DNA of 64,000 nt from DASWJZ01 sp963814905 (GTDB lineage Bacteria > Pseudomonadota > Alphaproteobacteria > Rhizobiales > Afifellaceae). The stretch lies in contig CAWFEM010000013.1 in assembly GCA_963814905.1 (NCBI GenBank), positions 434,001 through 498,000 on the forward strand. The letters are read 5' to 3'. The notes under the pieces were generated by a model. The model ran no database searches and was not told where the DNA came from. It worked only from the letters and a program-made list of their open reading frames with translations. Of this stretch, positions 17,525-26,730 are shown one piece after another. Position numbers and translations under genes: made by a program. Numbering within the stretch: the stretch's first letter is position 1; every line of letters starts with the position of its first letter.

Positions 17525-18912
17525 GCGACGGCCTCCAACGGCGGTTCGTCGAGCGCGGAGACGATCCTGCGGAACGCCTCGCCCCGATCCTCGAAATCGG
17601 CGAACTGGTCGAAAGAAGCGCAAGCCGGCGACAGGAGCACAGTGGGCTCGGGGCGGCGATCGATCGCCGCGTCCTCGGCCGCCATCTTGACCGCGCTTTC
17701 CAAATCGCCGGCAATCACATGCGGCACCTCGCGCGCGAGCGTCGCGGAAAAAGCGTCCGCCGCTTTGCCGATCAGGTAGGCCTTGGCGACGCGCGGGAAC
17801 TGCTCCTTCAAGCTGTCGATCCCGCCCTCCTTCGCCTGCCCGCCGGCGATCCAGTAGATCGGATCGAAGGTGAGGAGCGCGCGCGCGGCTGCGTCTGCGT
17901 TGGTCGCCTTGGAATCGTTCACGAAGAGCACCGTGCCGCGCCGCCCGATCACCTCCATGCGGTGGGCGAGGCCGGGGAAACTCAACATCGCGGAATGGAT
18001 GATGCCGGCGTAAAGGCCGAGCGCTTTCGCCGCCGCCCACGCGACCGCGGCGTTCTGCCAATTGTGCTGGCCGCGCAGTGTCGGAAGGTCGGCGAAAGAG
18101 GCGCCGTTTTTGCCGTTCTCCCAAAGCGCGCCGTTCGCGTCCACATAGATGCTGGCGCCCTTGTTCTTGCCGACGGATACGGTGATGAGCTTCGGCCGGC
18201 CGGGGCTCTTCAGGGCAGCGGCGACGGCGTTCATGGGCGGCTCGTCAATGCCGACGATGGCGGTTTCTTCCGGGCCCATGTTGACGAAGATGCGCGCCTT
18301 CGCCTTGGCGTAGCCGCGAAGGTCGCCGTGGCGCTCCATATGGTCGAGCGTGAGGTTCAGCCAGATCGCGACGTCGGGCCGGAAGCGACGTGTCAGATCG
18401 AGCTGATAGGACGACATCTCCAACACGTAGGTGCGCTTCGCGCCGGGCGGCTCAAGGTCGAGCGCCGCGCGGCCGATATTGCCGCCGACGGAGACCGGGC
18501 CTGCGAGAGTGAGGATATGGCCGAGCAGCGCCGTCGTCGTGGACTTGCCGTTGGTGCCGGTGATGGCGACGAAGCGCGCCTGGCCTTCTGTCTCGCGCCA
18601 CAGAAGCTCAACGTCGCAGATGATCTCCACCTGCGCCGCCTTGGCGAGGCCGACGATCGGATGCGGGGCCGGATGGGTCAGCGGCACGCCGGGCGCAAGA
18701 ACGAGGCACTCCAGACGTTCCCAAGGCCAATGCTCAGGCGGAATGGCGATGCCGCCGAGCTCTTCGGCATTGGCACGCGCATCGTCCTTATCGTCCCACA
18801 CGACGACATCCGCCGCACCACCGGCGATCGCCGCGCGCACCGTCGCAAGCCCGCTCCGCGCCAGCCCGAAAACGCCGATCGACCGTCCCTGGAGATGCGT
18901 GAGCGGAACCAC
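17521..18912 (-). CDS. murD: UDP-N-acetylmuramoylalanine--D-glutamate ligase MurD
   Basis: Adds D-Glu to UDP-MurNAc-L-Ala. The 463-residue product has the N-terminal Rossmann-like region (SIGVFGLARSGLATVRA), P-loop ITGTNGKSTTTALLGH, the NLTLDHMERHG motif and the C-terminal domain with FVNDSKATNADAAARAL and LLSPACASFDQF. It lies four bases after mraY and overlaps ftsW, consistent with translational coupling in the precursor pathway. Confidence 0.97.
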   Translation of the reverse strand: MVPLTHLQGRSIGVFGLARSGLATVRAAIAGGAADVVVWDDKDDARANAEELGGIAIPPEHWPWERLECLVLAPGVPLTHPAPHPIVGLAKAAQVEIICDVELLWRETEGQARFVAITGTNGKSTTTALLGHILTLAGPVSVGGNIGRAALDLEPPGAKRTYVLEMSSYQLDLTRRFRPDVAIWLNLTLDHMERHGDLRGYAKAKARIFVNMGPEETAIVGIDEPPMNAVAAALKSPGRPKLITVSVGKNKGASIYVDANGALWENGKNGASFADLPTLRGQHNWQNAAVAWAAAKALGLYAGIIHSAMLSFPGLAHRMEVIGRRGTVLFVNDSKATNADAAARALLTFDPIYWIAGGQAKEGGIDSLKEQFPRVAKAYLIGKAADAFSATLAREVPHVIAGDLESAVKMAAEDAAIDRRPEPTVLLSPACASFDQFADFEDRGEAFRRIVSALDEPPLEAVA

Positions 18913-18916
18913 GGTC

Positions 18917-20002
18917 CTACCTCAGCTTCAGGGTCGAAAGGCCGATCAGAGCGAGCACCACCGCCACGATCCAGAAGCGGATCACGACCTGCGGCTCGGT
19001 CCAGCCGAGCTGTTCGAAATGATGGTGGATCGGCGCCATCTTGAAGACGCGGCGGCCGGTCATCTTGAACGACGCCACCTGGATGATGACGGAAAGCGCC
19101 TCCATCACGAAGATGCCGCCGATGATGGCGAGCACGATCTCGTGCTTGGTGGCGACGGCGATGGCGCCGAGCATGCCTCCCAGAGACAGGGACCCCGTGT
19201 CGCCCATGAAGATCGCCGCGGGCGGCGCGTTGAACCACAGGAAGCCGAGCCCCGCCCCCATCATCGCGCCGACCAGCACCGACAGTTCGCCGGTGCCCGG
19301 CACGTGATTGATCTGCAAATATTCGGCGAAGTCGACACGGCCGGCGAGATAGGCGATCAGCCCGAAGCTCGCGCCGGCGATGATGACCGGCACGATGGCG
19401 AGCCCGTCGAGCCCATCCGTCAGGTTCACGGCGTTGCCGGCGCCGACGATCACGAAGGCGCCGAAGATGATGTAGAAATAGCCGAGGTTGATCGCCCAGT
19501 CCTTGAAGAATGGAAGCGCGATGGAGGTGTGCAGCGCCTGGTCGCCGAAGACGATCATGATGAGGACGGCCGCGGCCGCGATCAGCGCTTCGAGCCCGAT
19601 GCGCACCCTGCCGGAGAAGGCATGCTTGGCCGTCGCCTTGGTGATCTTCAGATAGTCGTCATAGAAGCCGATCAGCCCGAAGCCGGTGGTGACGAGGAGC
19701 ACGGCCCAGACATAGACGTTGGAAAGGCTCGCCCAAAGCAGGGTCGAGACGAGCACGCCCGACATGATCATCAGCCCACCCATCGTGGGCGTGCCGGCCT
19801 TGGCGAGATGCGTCTGCGGCCCGTCGGCGCGGATCGGCTGGCCGCGTCCCTGGCGAAGCTTCAGCGCCTGGATGATGCCGGGGCCGAACAGGAAGACGAA
19901 GAGCAGCGCCGTCATCGTCGCCGCGCCGGTCCGGAAGGTGATGTAGCGGAAGACGTTGAAGACCTGGACGTCGTCGCCGAGCGAACTCAGATAGGTCAGC
20001 AT
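18917..20002 (-). CDS. mraY: phospho-N-acetylmuramoyl-pentapeptide transferase MraY
   Basis: Integral membrane enzyme that transfers phospho-MurNAc-pentapeptide to undecaprenyl phosphate, making lipid I. The 361-residue product has about ten spans and the conserved cytoplasmic motifs KAGTPTMGG, FYDDYLKI (the DD pair), NLTDGLDGLA, FMGDTGSLSLGG and MAPIHHHFE. ATG 20002 gives the standard MLTYLSSLGDDVQVFNVFRY start; the frame is open 78 bases further but runs into the murF end region. Confidence 0.98.
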   Translation of the reverse strand: MLTYLSSLGDDVQVFNVFRYITFRTGAATMTALLFVFLFGPGIIQALKLRQGRGQPIRADGPQTHLAKAGTPTMGGLMIMSGVLVSTLLWASLSNVYVWAVLLVTTGFGLIGFYDDYLKITKATAKHAFSGRVRIGLEALIAAAAVLIMIVFGDQALHTSIALPFFKDWAINLGYFYIIFGAFVIVGAGNAVNLTDGLDGLAIVPVIIAGASFGLIAYLAGRVDFAEYLQINHVPGTGELSVLVGAMMGAGLGFLWFNAPPAAIFMGDTGSLSLGGMLGAIAVATKHEIVLAIIGGIFVMEALSVIIQVASFKMTGRRVFKMAPIHHHFEQLGWTEPQVVIRFWIVAVVLALIGLSTLKLR

Positions 20003-20027
20003 CGGGTCCCGCCCTGGCGCGCCGGCG

Positions 20028-21437
20028 TCATTCCGCCTCCCCCGCGAAATAGCGTTTGACCGCCTCAACGACCGGCCCAAGCCGCGTGCCGAGAGAGGCC
20101 TTCATCATCACCACGTCGCCCGGCCCGATGGTCTTCAAGAGAATCGATTCAAGCTCCGCCGCGTCCTCCGAATAGGCTCCCCGGCGCTGCTCGGGCAAGT
20201 CCTGCCAGAGACCGCCCATTTTCGGCCCGGCGAGGAAGACGAGATCGGCGCCCGATTCCGCGACGGCCGGGGCCAGCGCGCGGTGCAGATCGGAGGACGC
20301 CTCGCCGAGCTCCAGCATGTCGCCGATGACCGCGATCCGCCGTCCCCGCCCCTCCGGACGGGCCTGGCCGAGGAGCGCCAGAGCGGCGCGCATGGAGGTC
20401 GGGTTGGCGTTGTAGCTCTCGTCGATCAGCGTAAAGGCGCCGCCGGGATGGTTGAGGCGGAGCCGCTGCCCCCGCCCCTTCGGCGCGCGAAACGCGCCGA
20501 GCGCCAACATGACGCGCGCCAGATCCGCGCCGATTGCGCGGCAGGCGGCGATGACGGCAAGCGAATTCGCCACGAGGTGCGCGCCGGGCGCGCCGACCTT
20601 ATAGGCGATCGGCTCGCCGAAGAGCTCCGCGCTGACGCTCGACCCGTCCTCGCCGAGCGCGGCGCGCATCAGCCTGACGTCGGCGGAGGCATCTTCGCCG
20701 AACGCGACGACGCGCGCACCGTTGGCGCGGGCACGTTCGGCGAGAAGGTCGAACCATGTGTTGTCACGGTTGAGGACGGCGACGCCGTCGGGCTCAAGGC
20801 CTTCGAAGATCTCCGCCTTGGCTTCAGCGATCGCGGCTTCGCTGTCGAAATACTCAAGATGCACAGGGCCGACCGTGGTGACGATCGCGACATTCGGTCG
20901 AACCAGCTTCGTCAGCGGCCGGATCTCGTCCGCGTGGTTCATGCCGATCTCGAAAATCCCGTAGCGGGTCTCGGCCGGCATGCGCGCAAGGGTCAGCGGA
21001 ACGCCCCATTGATTGTTGAAGGAGCCGACCGGCGAATGCGTCGGCCCGAGTGTGGAAAGCGCCATGCGCAGCATTTCCGTCGTACCGGTCTTGCCCACCG
21101 AACCGGTCACGGCGACGACCGAGCCGCGCATGCGCGCGCGCGCGGCGACGGCTATGCGGCGCAGCGCGGCGAGCGGATCGTCGGGCACGACGAGAAACGG
21201 TCCGGCGCCCGGTGGCACATGCCCTTCCTCGACCAGCGCAAGCGCCGCGCCGGTCTTCAGCGCCGCCTCGACGAATTCGTGGCCGTCGCGGCTGACGCCT
21301 CGGATCGCGACGAAGGCCTCGCCATGCCCGATCGAGCGGGAATCGATGGAGACGCCCGTGATCGCGTCGGGCGCATTGCCTTGCAAAGAACCGCCCGACG
21401 CGGCGACGAAATCCCGCGTCGTCCAGAGCGCGCTCAT
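20028..21437 (-). CDS. murF: UDP-N-acetylmuramoyl-tripeptide--D-alanyl-D-alanine ligase MurF
   Basis: Adds the D-Ala-D-Ala dipeptide made by Ddl to complete the UDP-MurNAc pentapeptide. The 469-residue product has a substrate domain with SIDSRSIGHGEAFVA, the P-loop VTGSVGKTGTTEML, the EIGMNHADEIRPLT and TTVGPVHLEYF motifs, and a C-terminal domain with LIDESYNANPTSMRAAL and IAVIGDMLELG. The start overlaps murE by four bases; 25 bp separate it from mraY. Confidence 0.97.
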   Translation of the reverse strand: MSALWTTRDFVAASGGSLQGNAPDAITGVSIDSRSIGHGEAFVAIRGVSRDGHEFVEAALKTGAALALVEEGHVPPGAGPFLVVPDDPLAALRRIAVAARARMRGSVVAVTGSVGKTGTTEMLRMALSTLGPTHSPVGSFNNQWGVPLTLARMPAETRYGIFEIGMNHADEIRPLTKLVRPNVAIVTTVGPVHLEYFDSEAAIAEAKAEIFEGLEPDGVAVLNRDNTWFDLLAERARANGARVVAFGEDASADVRLMRAALGEDGSSVSAELFGEPIAYKVGAPGAHLVANSLAVIAACRAIGADLARVMLALGAFRAPKGRGQRLRLNHPGGAFTLIDESYNANPTSMRAALALLGQARPEGRGRRIAVIGDMLELGEASSDLHRALAPAVAESGADLVFLAGPKMGGLWQDLPEQRRGAYSEDAAELESILLKTIGPGDVVMMKASLGTRLGPVVEAVKRYFAGEAE

Positions 21438-22921
21438 GCCCTCCCCCCGATGGACTGAAGCGCTTTTCGCGCCTCTTCCTGGTCAGAGAAGGGCAAAATC
21501 TTGTCGCCGATCGCCTGCCCGGTCTCGTGCCCCTTGCCAGCGATGAGGAGCACGTCGCCGGCTTGCAGGCCGGAAACGGCGGCGCGAATCGCGGCGCGCC
21601 TGTCGCCGATCTCCTCCGCTCCCGGCGCCCCGCCGACAACCGCCTTGCGGATCGCCGCAGGATCTTCGGTGCGCGGATTGTCGTCGGTGACGATCAGGTG
21701 GTCGGCGACACCGGCCGCCGCCTCGCCCATAAGCGGGCGCTTGCCCGGATCACGATCGCCGCCGGCGCCGAAGACGACGACAAGCCGTCCCGCGGCATGC
21801 CCGCGCAACGCCTGCAGTGCATTGGCGAGCGCGTCCGGCGTATGGGCATAGTCCACGAACACCTGCGCGCCGGAGGGGTGCGTCCCGACACGCTCCAGCC
21901 GACCGCTCGCGCCTTTAAGCTCGGATAGGGCGGCGAGCACCTTGCGCGCCTCCGTCCCGGTGGCGATGGCGAGCCCGGCGGCGACGAGTGCATTCGCTAT
22001 CTGGAAATCGCCGACCAGCGGAAGCGGCACGTAATGCTTCTCGCCGAAGGCCTCGATGAGGAGCCGCGAGCCGTCATGCATGCGCGTCGCGGAGACGAGC
22101 CGCAGCGTCTCGCCCCTGCGGCCAACGCTGAAATAGTCGAGCTCGCGTGCCTTGGCGATCGCCTGCACCTTGTCCGCTTCCGGATGATCGGCGTCGGCGA
22201 CGGCGGCGGTGCCCTTCGGCAGAAGCGTGTCGAAGAGCCTGAGCTTGGCGGCGAGATAGGCCTCCATCGACGGATGATAGTCCAGGTGGTCGCGCGTCAG
22301 ATTGGTGAAGGCGCCGGCGGAGAACCGCACGCCGTCGAGCCGTCGCTGCTCCAGGCCGTGGCTCGATGCCTCCAGCGCCAGATGCGTCACCTCGGCGGCC
22401 GCAAGGTCGGCCATGATCTCGTGCAGCTTGACCGGATCGGGCGTTGTCAGGTTGGCGGCGACCGACATGCCCGGCGCGACCAGGCCGATCGTTCCGAGGC
22501 TTGCCGCCTTGTGCCCGGCCTTCTCCCATATCTGGCGCAGGAACACGCTGACGGAGGTCTTGCCGTTGGTGCCGGTGATCGCCGCGACGGTACGCGGCTG
22601 GCGCGCGAAATAGCGCGACGACATCAGCGCCAGCGTGTGGCGCGGATCGTCGACGCGGATGACGGGGATCGTATAGCTGCCTTCAAGCGGCTGCCGGCCA
22701 ATCAGGATGGCGGCGGCACCCGCCTCCACCGCCGCGGGCACGAAACCAGCGCCGTCGGACTTCGTGCCCGGCAGTGCGGCGAAAAGCATGCCCTGGCCGA
22801 CCGTCCGGCTGTCGGCGGTCAGGCCCTGGATCCAGACATTGCCCTGTTCGTCGGGGATTTCGACGTCGTTCGAAAGGAGCGATGCCAACCGGCGCGGGCC
22901 ATAGCGTCTTTCCTCGCTCAA
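21434..22921 (-). CDS. murE: UDP-MurNAc-tripeptide synthetase MurE (meso-DAP type)
   Basis: Adds the third stem-peptide residue. The 495-residue product has the P-loop ITGTNGKTSVSVFL, the TTPDPVKLH and TNLTRDHLDYH motifs and the C-terminal signature DNPRTEDP. The DNPR motif is the hallmark of enzymes specific for meso-diaminopimelate, so the organism should have standard Gram-negative m-DAP peptidoglycan. It lies 24 bp after ftsI and overlaps murF. Confidence 0.97.
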   Translation of the reverse strand: MSEERRYGPRRLASLLSNDVEIPDEQGNVWIQGLTADSRTVGQGMLFAALPGTKSDGAGFVPAAVEAGAAAILIGRQPLEGSYTIPVIRVDDPRHTLALMSSRYFARQPRTVAAITGTNGKTSVSVFLRQIWEKAGHKAASLGTIGLVAPGMSVAANLTTPDPVKLHEIMADLAAAEVTHLALEASSHGLEQRRLDGVRFSAGAFTNLTRDHLDYHPSMEAYLAAKLRLFDTLLPKGTAAVADADHPEADKVQAIAKARELDYFSVGRRGETLRLVSATRMHDGSRLLIEAFGEKHYVPLPLVGDFQIANALVAAGLAIATGTEARKVLAALSELKGASGRLERVGTHPSGAQVFVDYAHTPDALANALQALRGHAAGRLVVVFGAGGDRDPGKRPLMGEAAAGVADHLIVTDDNPRTEDPAAIRKAVVGGAPGAEEIGDRRAAIRAAVSGLQAGDVLLIAGKGHETGQAIGDKILPFSDQEEARKALQSIGGRA

Positions 22922-22945
22922 TCCCGCTCCCTCATCGCGCGCACC

Positions 22946-24679
22946 TCACTGTGCAAAGGCGAGCGCCATCGCCGGACCGTCCGCCGGGCTGTCCGGCTTC
23001 GGCTCGACGCCAAGCATCGGGGCGATGCGCCGGATGATGTTGCCGACGGTAGGCGCGGCGTTCATTCCGGCGGTGGCTCCCATGCCGGGCTTTTCCGGCT
23101 TCGGTTCGTCGACCACCACCAGAACCAGATATTTCGGCGCGTCCATCGGGAAAGCGGCGAGAAAAGCGTTGCGACGCTTGTTGGAGGAATAACGCCCGTT
23201 CTCGACCTTCTCCGCGGTGCCGGTCTTGCCGCCGACGCTGTAGCCCGGAACGGCCGCGCGCCTGCCGGAACCCTTCAAGACGTTCAGGCGGAAGAGCTGG
23301 CGCATGAGTTCGCTCGTATGCGGCTGAAGGATCGGCTTGGCGACCGCCTTCGCCTCGTCGAGGCTGCGCGGCAGGAAGGTCGGCGTGATGTAATAGCCGC
23401 CATTGATCAACGCCGCCCCGGCAGCGGCGGTCTGCATCGGCGAGACGGAAATCCCGTGTCCAAAAGCCATGGTCACGCATGTGACCGTCGGCCAAGGCAT
23501 TTTTGGGACGATTGGGGCGCCGGCTTCCGGCAATTCGGTGTGAAGCTCGTCGAGCAGCCCGAAACGCTTCAGATAATCGTGCTGCCCCTCCAGGCCGGTG
23601 GCGAGCGCCATGCGGGCGGCGCCGATATTGGAGGAATAGATGAAGATCTCCGGAACGGTCAGCCGACGGTGCTTTCCGTGGAAGTCCTCGATGGTGAAGC
23701 CACCGACCCTCAGACCGTGCGAGGCATCGAAGGAATTGGTGATCCGCGCCGCACCGGAATCGAGCGTCATCGCGGCCGTGAAGCCCTTGAAGGTGGAGCC
23801 CATCTCGTAGACGCCGACCATGGCGCGGTTCATCTTGTCCTTGTCGAGCGCTTCATCGCGGTTGTTGGCATCGAAATCCGGCACCGAGCTCATGCCGAGC
23901 ACCTCGCCGGTGTTCACGTCGAGCACGATGCCGATCGCCGCGATCGCATTGTAGCGCCCCATCGCTCCGACCAGTTCGTCGCGCACGACATGCTGGACGC
24001 GAAGGTCGAGCGCCAGCTTGACCGGCGCGAGGTTGTTGTCGGCGCCGAAGCCGGCCGCGTGCAGATCGTCGAGGAACGACTTGTCTATATACTTCTCGAT
24101 CCCCGCGATGCCCTGGTTGTCGACATTGACGGTGCCGAGCACATGCGCAGCAGCGGGGCCGCCGGGATAGAAACGCCGGTTCTCGACGCGGAAGCCGATG
24201 CCGGGAATGCCGAGCTTGTGGATCGCCTGCTGTTGGCGCGGCGTGATTTCTCGCTTGATGTAGGCAAACTTCGCATCGCTCGCGAGTTGTTGCCTGAGCC
24301 GCTTTCGGTCGAGGTCGGGCAGCACCGAGGCCAATTGCTCCGTCGCCTCATCGGCATCGACGACGTAGCGCGGCTCTGCGAAGAGCGAAGCGGTGCGGAT
24401 GTCGGTCGCAAGCGTCTCGCCGTTGCGGTCGACGATGTCGGGGCGCGCCTGGGACGCGGTACGCGCGAAGCTCGCGCTGCCGTCCTTGTCGCCGTCCGCG
24501 CCGAGGCCGAGAAAGACGAGCCGCGCGGCAAGCACGGAATAAATAAGCCCGAAGCCGAGCATCGCGATCACGACGCGAAGCCGCCCGCGCCGTTCCGGAT
24601 CGCGGGTCTCGGCGACCGGCGCGGCGCGCTGGTGGCGCCACGCGGAGGCAGCAACAGGCGCAGTGATAGGGGCGTTCAT
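22946..24679 (-). CDS. ftsI: septal transpeptidase FtsI (PBP3)
   Basis: Class B penicillin-binding protein that cross-links septal peptidoglycan with FtsW. The 577-residue product has a short cytoplasmic tail, one membrane span near residues 35-58 (VVIAMLGFGLIYSVLAARLV), a PBP dimerisation domain (TVNVDNQGIAGIEKYIDKSF) and the transpeptidase domain. The catalytic motifs are SxxK in GSTFKGFT, SxN in YSSNIGAARM and KTG in GGKTGTAEKV. It overlaps ftsL by four bases. C-terminal residues after the domain are few. Confidence 0.97.
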   Translation of the reverse strand: MNAPITAPVAASAWRHQRAAPVAETRDPERRGRLRVVIAMLGFGLIYSVLAARLVFLGLGADGDKDGSASFARTASQARPDIVDRNGETLATDIRTASLFAEPRYVVDADEATEQLASVLPDLDRKRLRQQLASDAKFAYIKREITPRQQQAIHKLGIPGIGFRVENRRFYPGGPAAAHVLGTVNVDNQGIAGIEKYIDKSFLDDLHAAGFGADNNLAPVKLALDLRVQHVVRDELVGAMGRYNAIAAIGIVLDVNTGEVLGMSSVPDFDANNRDEALDKDKMNRAMVGVYEMGSTFKGFTAAMTLDSGAARITNSFDASHGLRVGGFTIEDFHGKHRRLTVPEIFIYSSNIGAARMALATGLEGQHDYLKRFGLLDELHTELPEAGAPIVPKMPWPTVTCVTMAFGHGISVSPMQTAAAGAALINGGYYITPTFLPRSLDEAKAVAKPILQPHTSELMRQLFRLNVLKGSGRRAAVPGYSVGGKTGTAEKVENGRYSSNKRRNAFLAAFPMDAPKYLVLVVVDEPKPEKPGMGATAGMNAAPTVGNIIRRIAPMLGVEPKPDSPADGPAMALAFAQ

Positions 24680-25032
24680 TGCAGGCCCTCCGCCGGTGCT
24701 TCAAGGATCGCGGAAAGCGCCGCCTCGTCGTCCGGCGCAGGGCCGGTCGGCCGCATGGGCAGGTTCTCGATCTTGGTGATCTGATTGGGGTCGAGCGGCT
24801 GCAGCTTGAGCAGCTCGTGATGCCGCCCCACCAGTTCCTGCACGCGCGCCGGCTGGATCAGGAGGCTCCACTCGGCGGCGAGGAGCGACTGCGTCTCCTT
24901 CTCCTGGTCGATGTCGCGCTGCAATTGGGCGGCGCGATCGGCGACCGCCTCGGCGCGGTATTTTATCTGGAAGACGAAGACCGCCGAGCTGGCGGCGGCG
25001 ACGACCGATACGACCTGCAGCCAACGGATCAT
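24676..25032 (-). CDS. ftsL: cell division protein FtsL
   Basis: Small bitopic divisome protein of 118 residues. An N-terminal membrane span (LQVVSVVAAASSAVFVFQIK) is followed by a coiled-coil segment (AVADRAAQLQRDIDQEKETQ) and the region EWSLLIQPARVQELVGRHHEL, typical of alphaproteobacterial FtsL. Its position between rsmH and ftsI and the four-base overlaps on both sides support the assignment. The sequence itself is poorly conserved, as usual for FtsL. Confidence 0.9.
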   Translation of the reverse strand: MIRWLQVVSVVAAASSAVFVFQIKYRAEAVADRAAQLQRDIDQEKETQSLLAAEWSLLIQPARVQELVGRHHELLKLQPLDPNQITKIENLPMRPTGPAPDDEAALSAILEAPAEGLQ

Positions 25033-26060
25033 TGATAAGCCTCCGGGCCAGCGACTCCATGCAATTGCGGCACACCGATCGCGCTGAAATCGACGGCGCG
25101 CGCGGACGCGGCGGTGCGCATGGCGGCTCTGAGGCGCGCCGAGCGGGCGCGCGGGTTGTTCGCCGTTTCCGCCTCCGACGGCTCGACGGCGCCGCGGGTC
25201 AGGAGCGTGAACGTCGGCGGTGCGCCGTCGACGGACGGCAGGTGGCGAGAGCCGCGCGCCTCGCGCGCGCGTTCCTGCAGAAAGCGCTTCACGATGCGGT
25301 CCTCAAGGGAATGGAACGCGACGACGACAAGCCGTCCGCCTTCGCGAAGCACGGCCTCCGCCGCGGCGAGCGCCTCGGCAAGCTCGTCGAGCTCGCGGTT
25401 GATGAAGATGCGCAGCGCCTGAAAGGTGCGCGTAGCGGGATGGATGCGCGAGGCGCCGGCCGGCCCCGCCGCCGACGCCACGATCTGCGCAAGCTTCGCC
25501 GTGCGCACGATCGGCGCCTCGGCGCGTGCTCTCTCGATGGCGCGGGCGATGCGGCCCGCCTTCCGCTCCTCGCCGTAGACGCGGATGATCGCCGCGAGCT
25601 CCTTGGGGCTGGCATTGTTGACCACCGCCGCCGCGTCGGCGCCGCCCGGCCCCATGCGCATGTCGAGCGGTCCGTCGAAGCGGAAGGAGAAGCCGCGCTC
25701 CGCCTCGTCGAGCTGCATGGAGGAGACGCCGATATCGAGCACGATCCCGTCGACGGGGAAGAAGCCGGCGGCGCGCGCATGCGCATCGAGGTCGGCGAAG
25801 CGGCCTTCGACCAGGATCAGCCGCCCGGCGAATTCCGCCACCATCGTCGCGCCGGCTTCGATCGCCGCGCGGTCGCGGTCGAGCGCGAGCACGTTGCCGC
25901 CGCGCTCCAGAATGGCGCGAGAGTAACCGCCGCCGCCGAAGGTGCCGTCGATATAGCGGCCGCCCTCGACGACGTTCAGATGCTCAAGCATTTCGGGCAG
26001 GAGGACCGGAATGTGGCGAGCCGGTCCGCCAGCAGCCTCGTTGCTGCGGCCCGCATTCAT
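25029..26060 (-). CDS. rsmH: 16S rRNA (cytosine(1402)-N4)-methyltransferase RsmH
   Basis: Methylates C1402 of 16S rRNA using S-adenosylmethionine. From ATG 26060, overlapping mraZ by four bases, it has 343 residues: RHIPVLLPEMLEHLNV, the SAM motif YIDGTFGGGGYSRAIL, LALDRDRAAIEAG, the GIVLDIGVSSMQLDEAERGFSF block and VVAFHSLEDRIVKRF. The frame is open upstream through mraZ, which is not part of the gene. Second gene of the dcw operon in most bacteria. Confidence 0.97.
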   Translation of the reverse strand: MNAGRSNEAAGGPARHIPVLLPEMLEHLNVVEGGRYIDGTFGGGGYSRAILERGGNVLALDRDRAAIEAGATMVAEFAGRLILVEGRFADLDAHARAAGFFPVDGIVLDIGVSSMQLDEAERGFSFRFDGPLDMRMGPGGADAAAVVNNASPKELAAIIRVYGEERKAGRIARAIERARAEAPIVRTAKLAQIVASAAGPAGASRIHPATRTFQALRIFINRELDELAEALAAAEAVLREGGRLVVVAFHSLEDRIVKRFLQERAREARGSRHLPSVDGAPPTFTLLTRGAVEPSEAETANNPRARSARLRAAMRTAASARAVDFSAIGVPQLHGVAGPEAYQ

Positions 26061-26536
26061 GTCGGGTCTCCCCTGCCCGAAGCCGGGGAAGCGGTCTTGC
26101 CGAGACCGCGTGTAACGGAACGAAGATGCGCGCGTGTTTCGCGCTGCCGGATCGCGAAGCGCTCCGGCTCCCAGATCTGGAACTTGAAGCCCTGACCGAC
26201 GAAGACCGCGGTGTCGCCGATCCCGGCATAGGTGCGGAACTCTTCCGGCAGCACCACGCGGCCGTCTGAATCGATCTTGAGGACACGGCTCTCGCCGTAG
26301 AACGCCGTCGCCAGGCTCTCGTGGTCCTCCGAAAAGGTCTCGAAGATCGCGAGCCGCTCGTCGATCGCCTGCTTCAGGCGCGCCCCACCGCCGTCGATCG
26401 CCTGTCTGTCGAGAGCGGGATAGCAATAGAGGCCGTCCTCGCCCTCGCGCGCCAGCACCGCGCGGAAGGGAGCCGGAACCGATACTCGACCTTTCTGGTC
26501 GAGCCGGTTCACGAATGTGGCCACAAAACCGTCCAT
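26057..26536 (-). CDS. mraZ: transcriptional regulator MraZ
   Basis: Ring-forming AbrB-like DNA-binding protein that represses its own dcw operon. The 159-residue product contains both family DxxxR motifs, LDQKGRVSVP at about residue 13 and IDSDGRVVLP at about 91. ATG 26536 gives MDGFVATFVNRLDQKGRVSV, the normal family start. A possible operator and promoter lie at 26680-26730 (separate entries). The C-terminal tail ends ASPASGRGDPT and overlaps rsmH. Confidence 0.95.
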   Translation of the reverse strand: MDGFVATFVNRLDQKGRVSVPAPFRAVLAREGEDGLYCYPALDRQAIDGGGARLKQAIDERLAIFETFSEDHESLATAFYGESRVLKIDSDGRVVLPEEFRTYAGIGDTAVFVGQGFKFQIWEPERFAIRQRETRAHLRSVTRGLGKTASPASGRGDPT

Positions 26537-26679
26537 TGCCCCTCGTTCCCGCAAGATCCGACGGCGAGCCCGTGAACGGACGACGCTGCCGGCTCGAGCC
26601 TCGTTCCCGCGGGAAACGCGCACTTTCTGCCCTCTTCGGGCGGCGCTTCCGACGGACGCGACCGGGCTCTTCGGCCGGG

Positions 26680-26730
26680 ATGGAATGGAGTATCATGGGA
26701 ATTTATGGGTGGTCAATGGAACACCATGGG
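26680..26730. promoter_or_regulatory. putative MraZ binding repeats
   Basis: On the plus strand the boxes ATGGA (26680, 26685), ATGGG (26695, 26705), ATGGA (26716) and ATGGG (26726) follow each other at 5, 10, 10, 11 and 10 bp, about one helical turn. MraZ operators known from E. coli are TGGG boxes repeated at about 10 bp upstream of mraZ. Here the boxes are on the strand opposite to mraZ transcription, which is unusual. Two of them lie inside the spacer of the predicted promoter. Inferred from pattern and position only. Confidence 0.5.
26689..26716 (-). promoter_or_regulatory. predicted mraZ (dcw operon) promoter
   Basis: Read on the minus strand, TTGACC (26716-26711) and GATACT (26694-26689) are separated by 16 bp, a reasonable sigma-70-type arrangement for an alphaproteobacterium. 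It lies about 150 bp upstream of the mraZ start. The spacer contains two ATGGG repeats, so MraZ bound there would block polymerase. Confidence 0.45.

Noticed and set aside
18431..20059. A 542-codon rightward open frame over murD and mraY
   Set aside because: Antisense shadow; contains no conserved motif and ends inside unrelated sequence.
22034..24784. A 916-codon rightward open frame
   Set aside because: It lies entirely opposite murE and ftsI, which have full family motifs. Long antisense frames are expected in GC-rich DNA, and this one has no domain or RBS.
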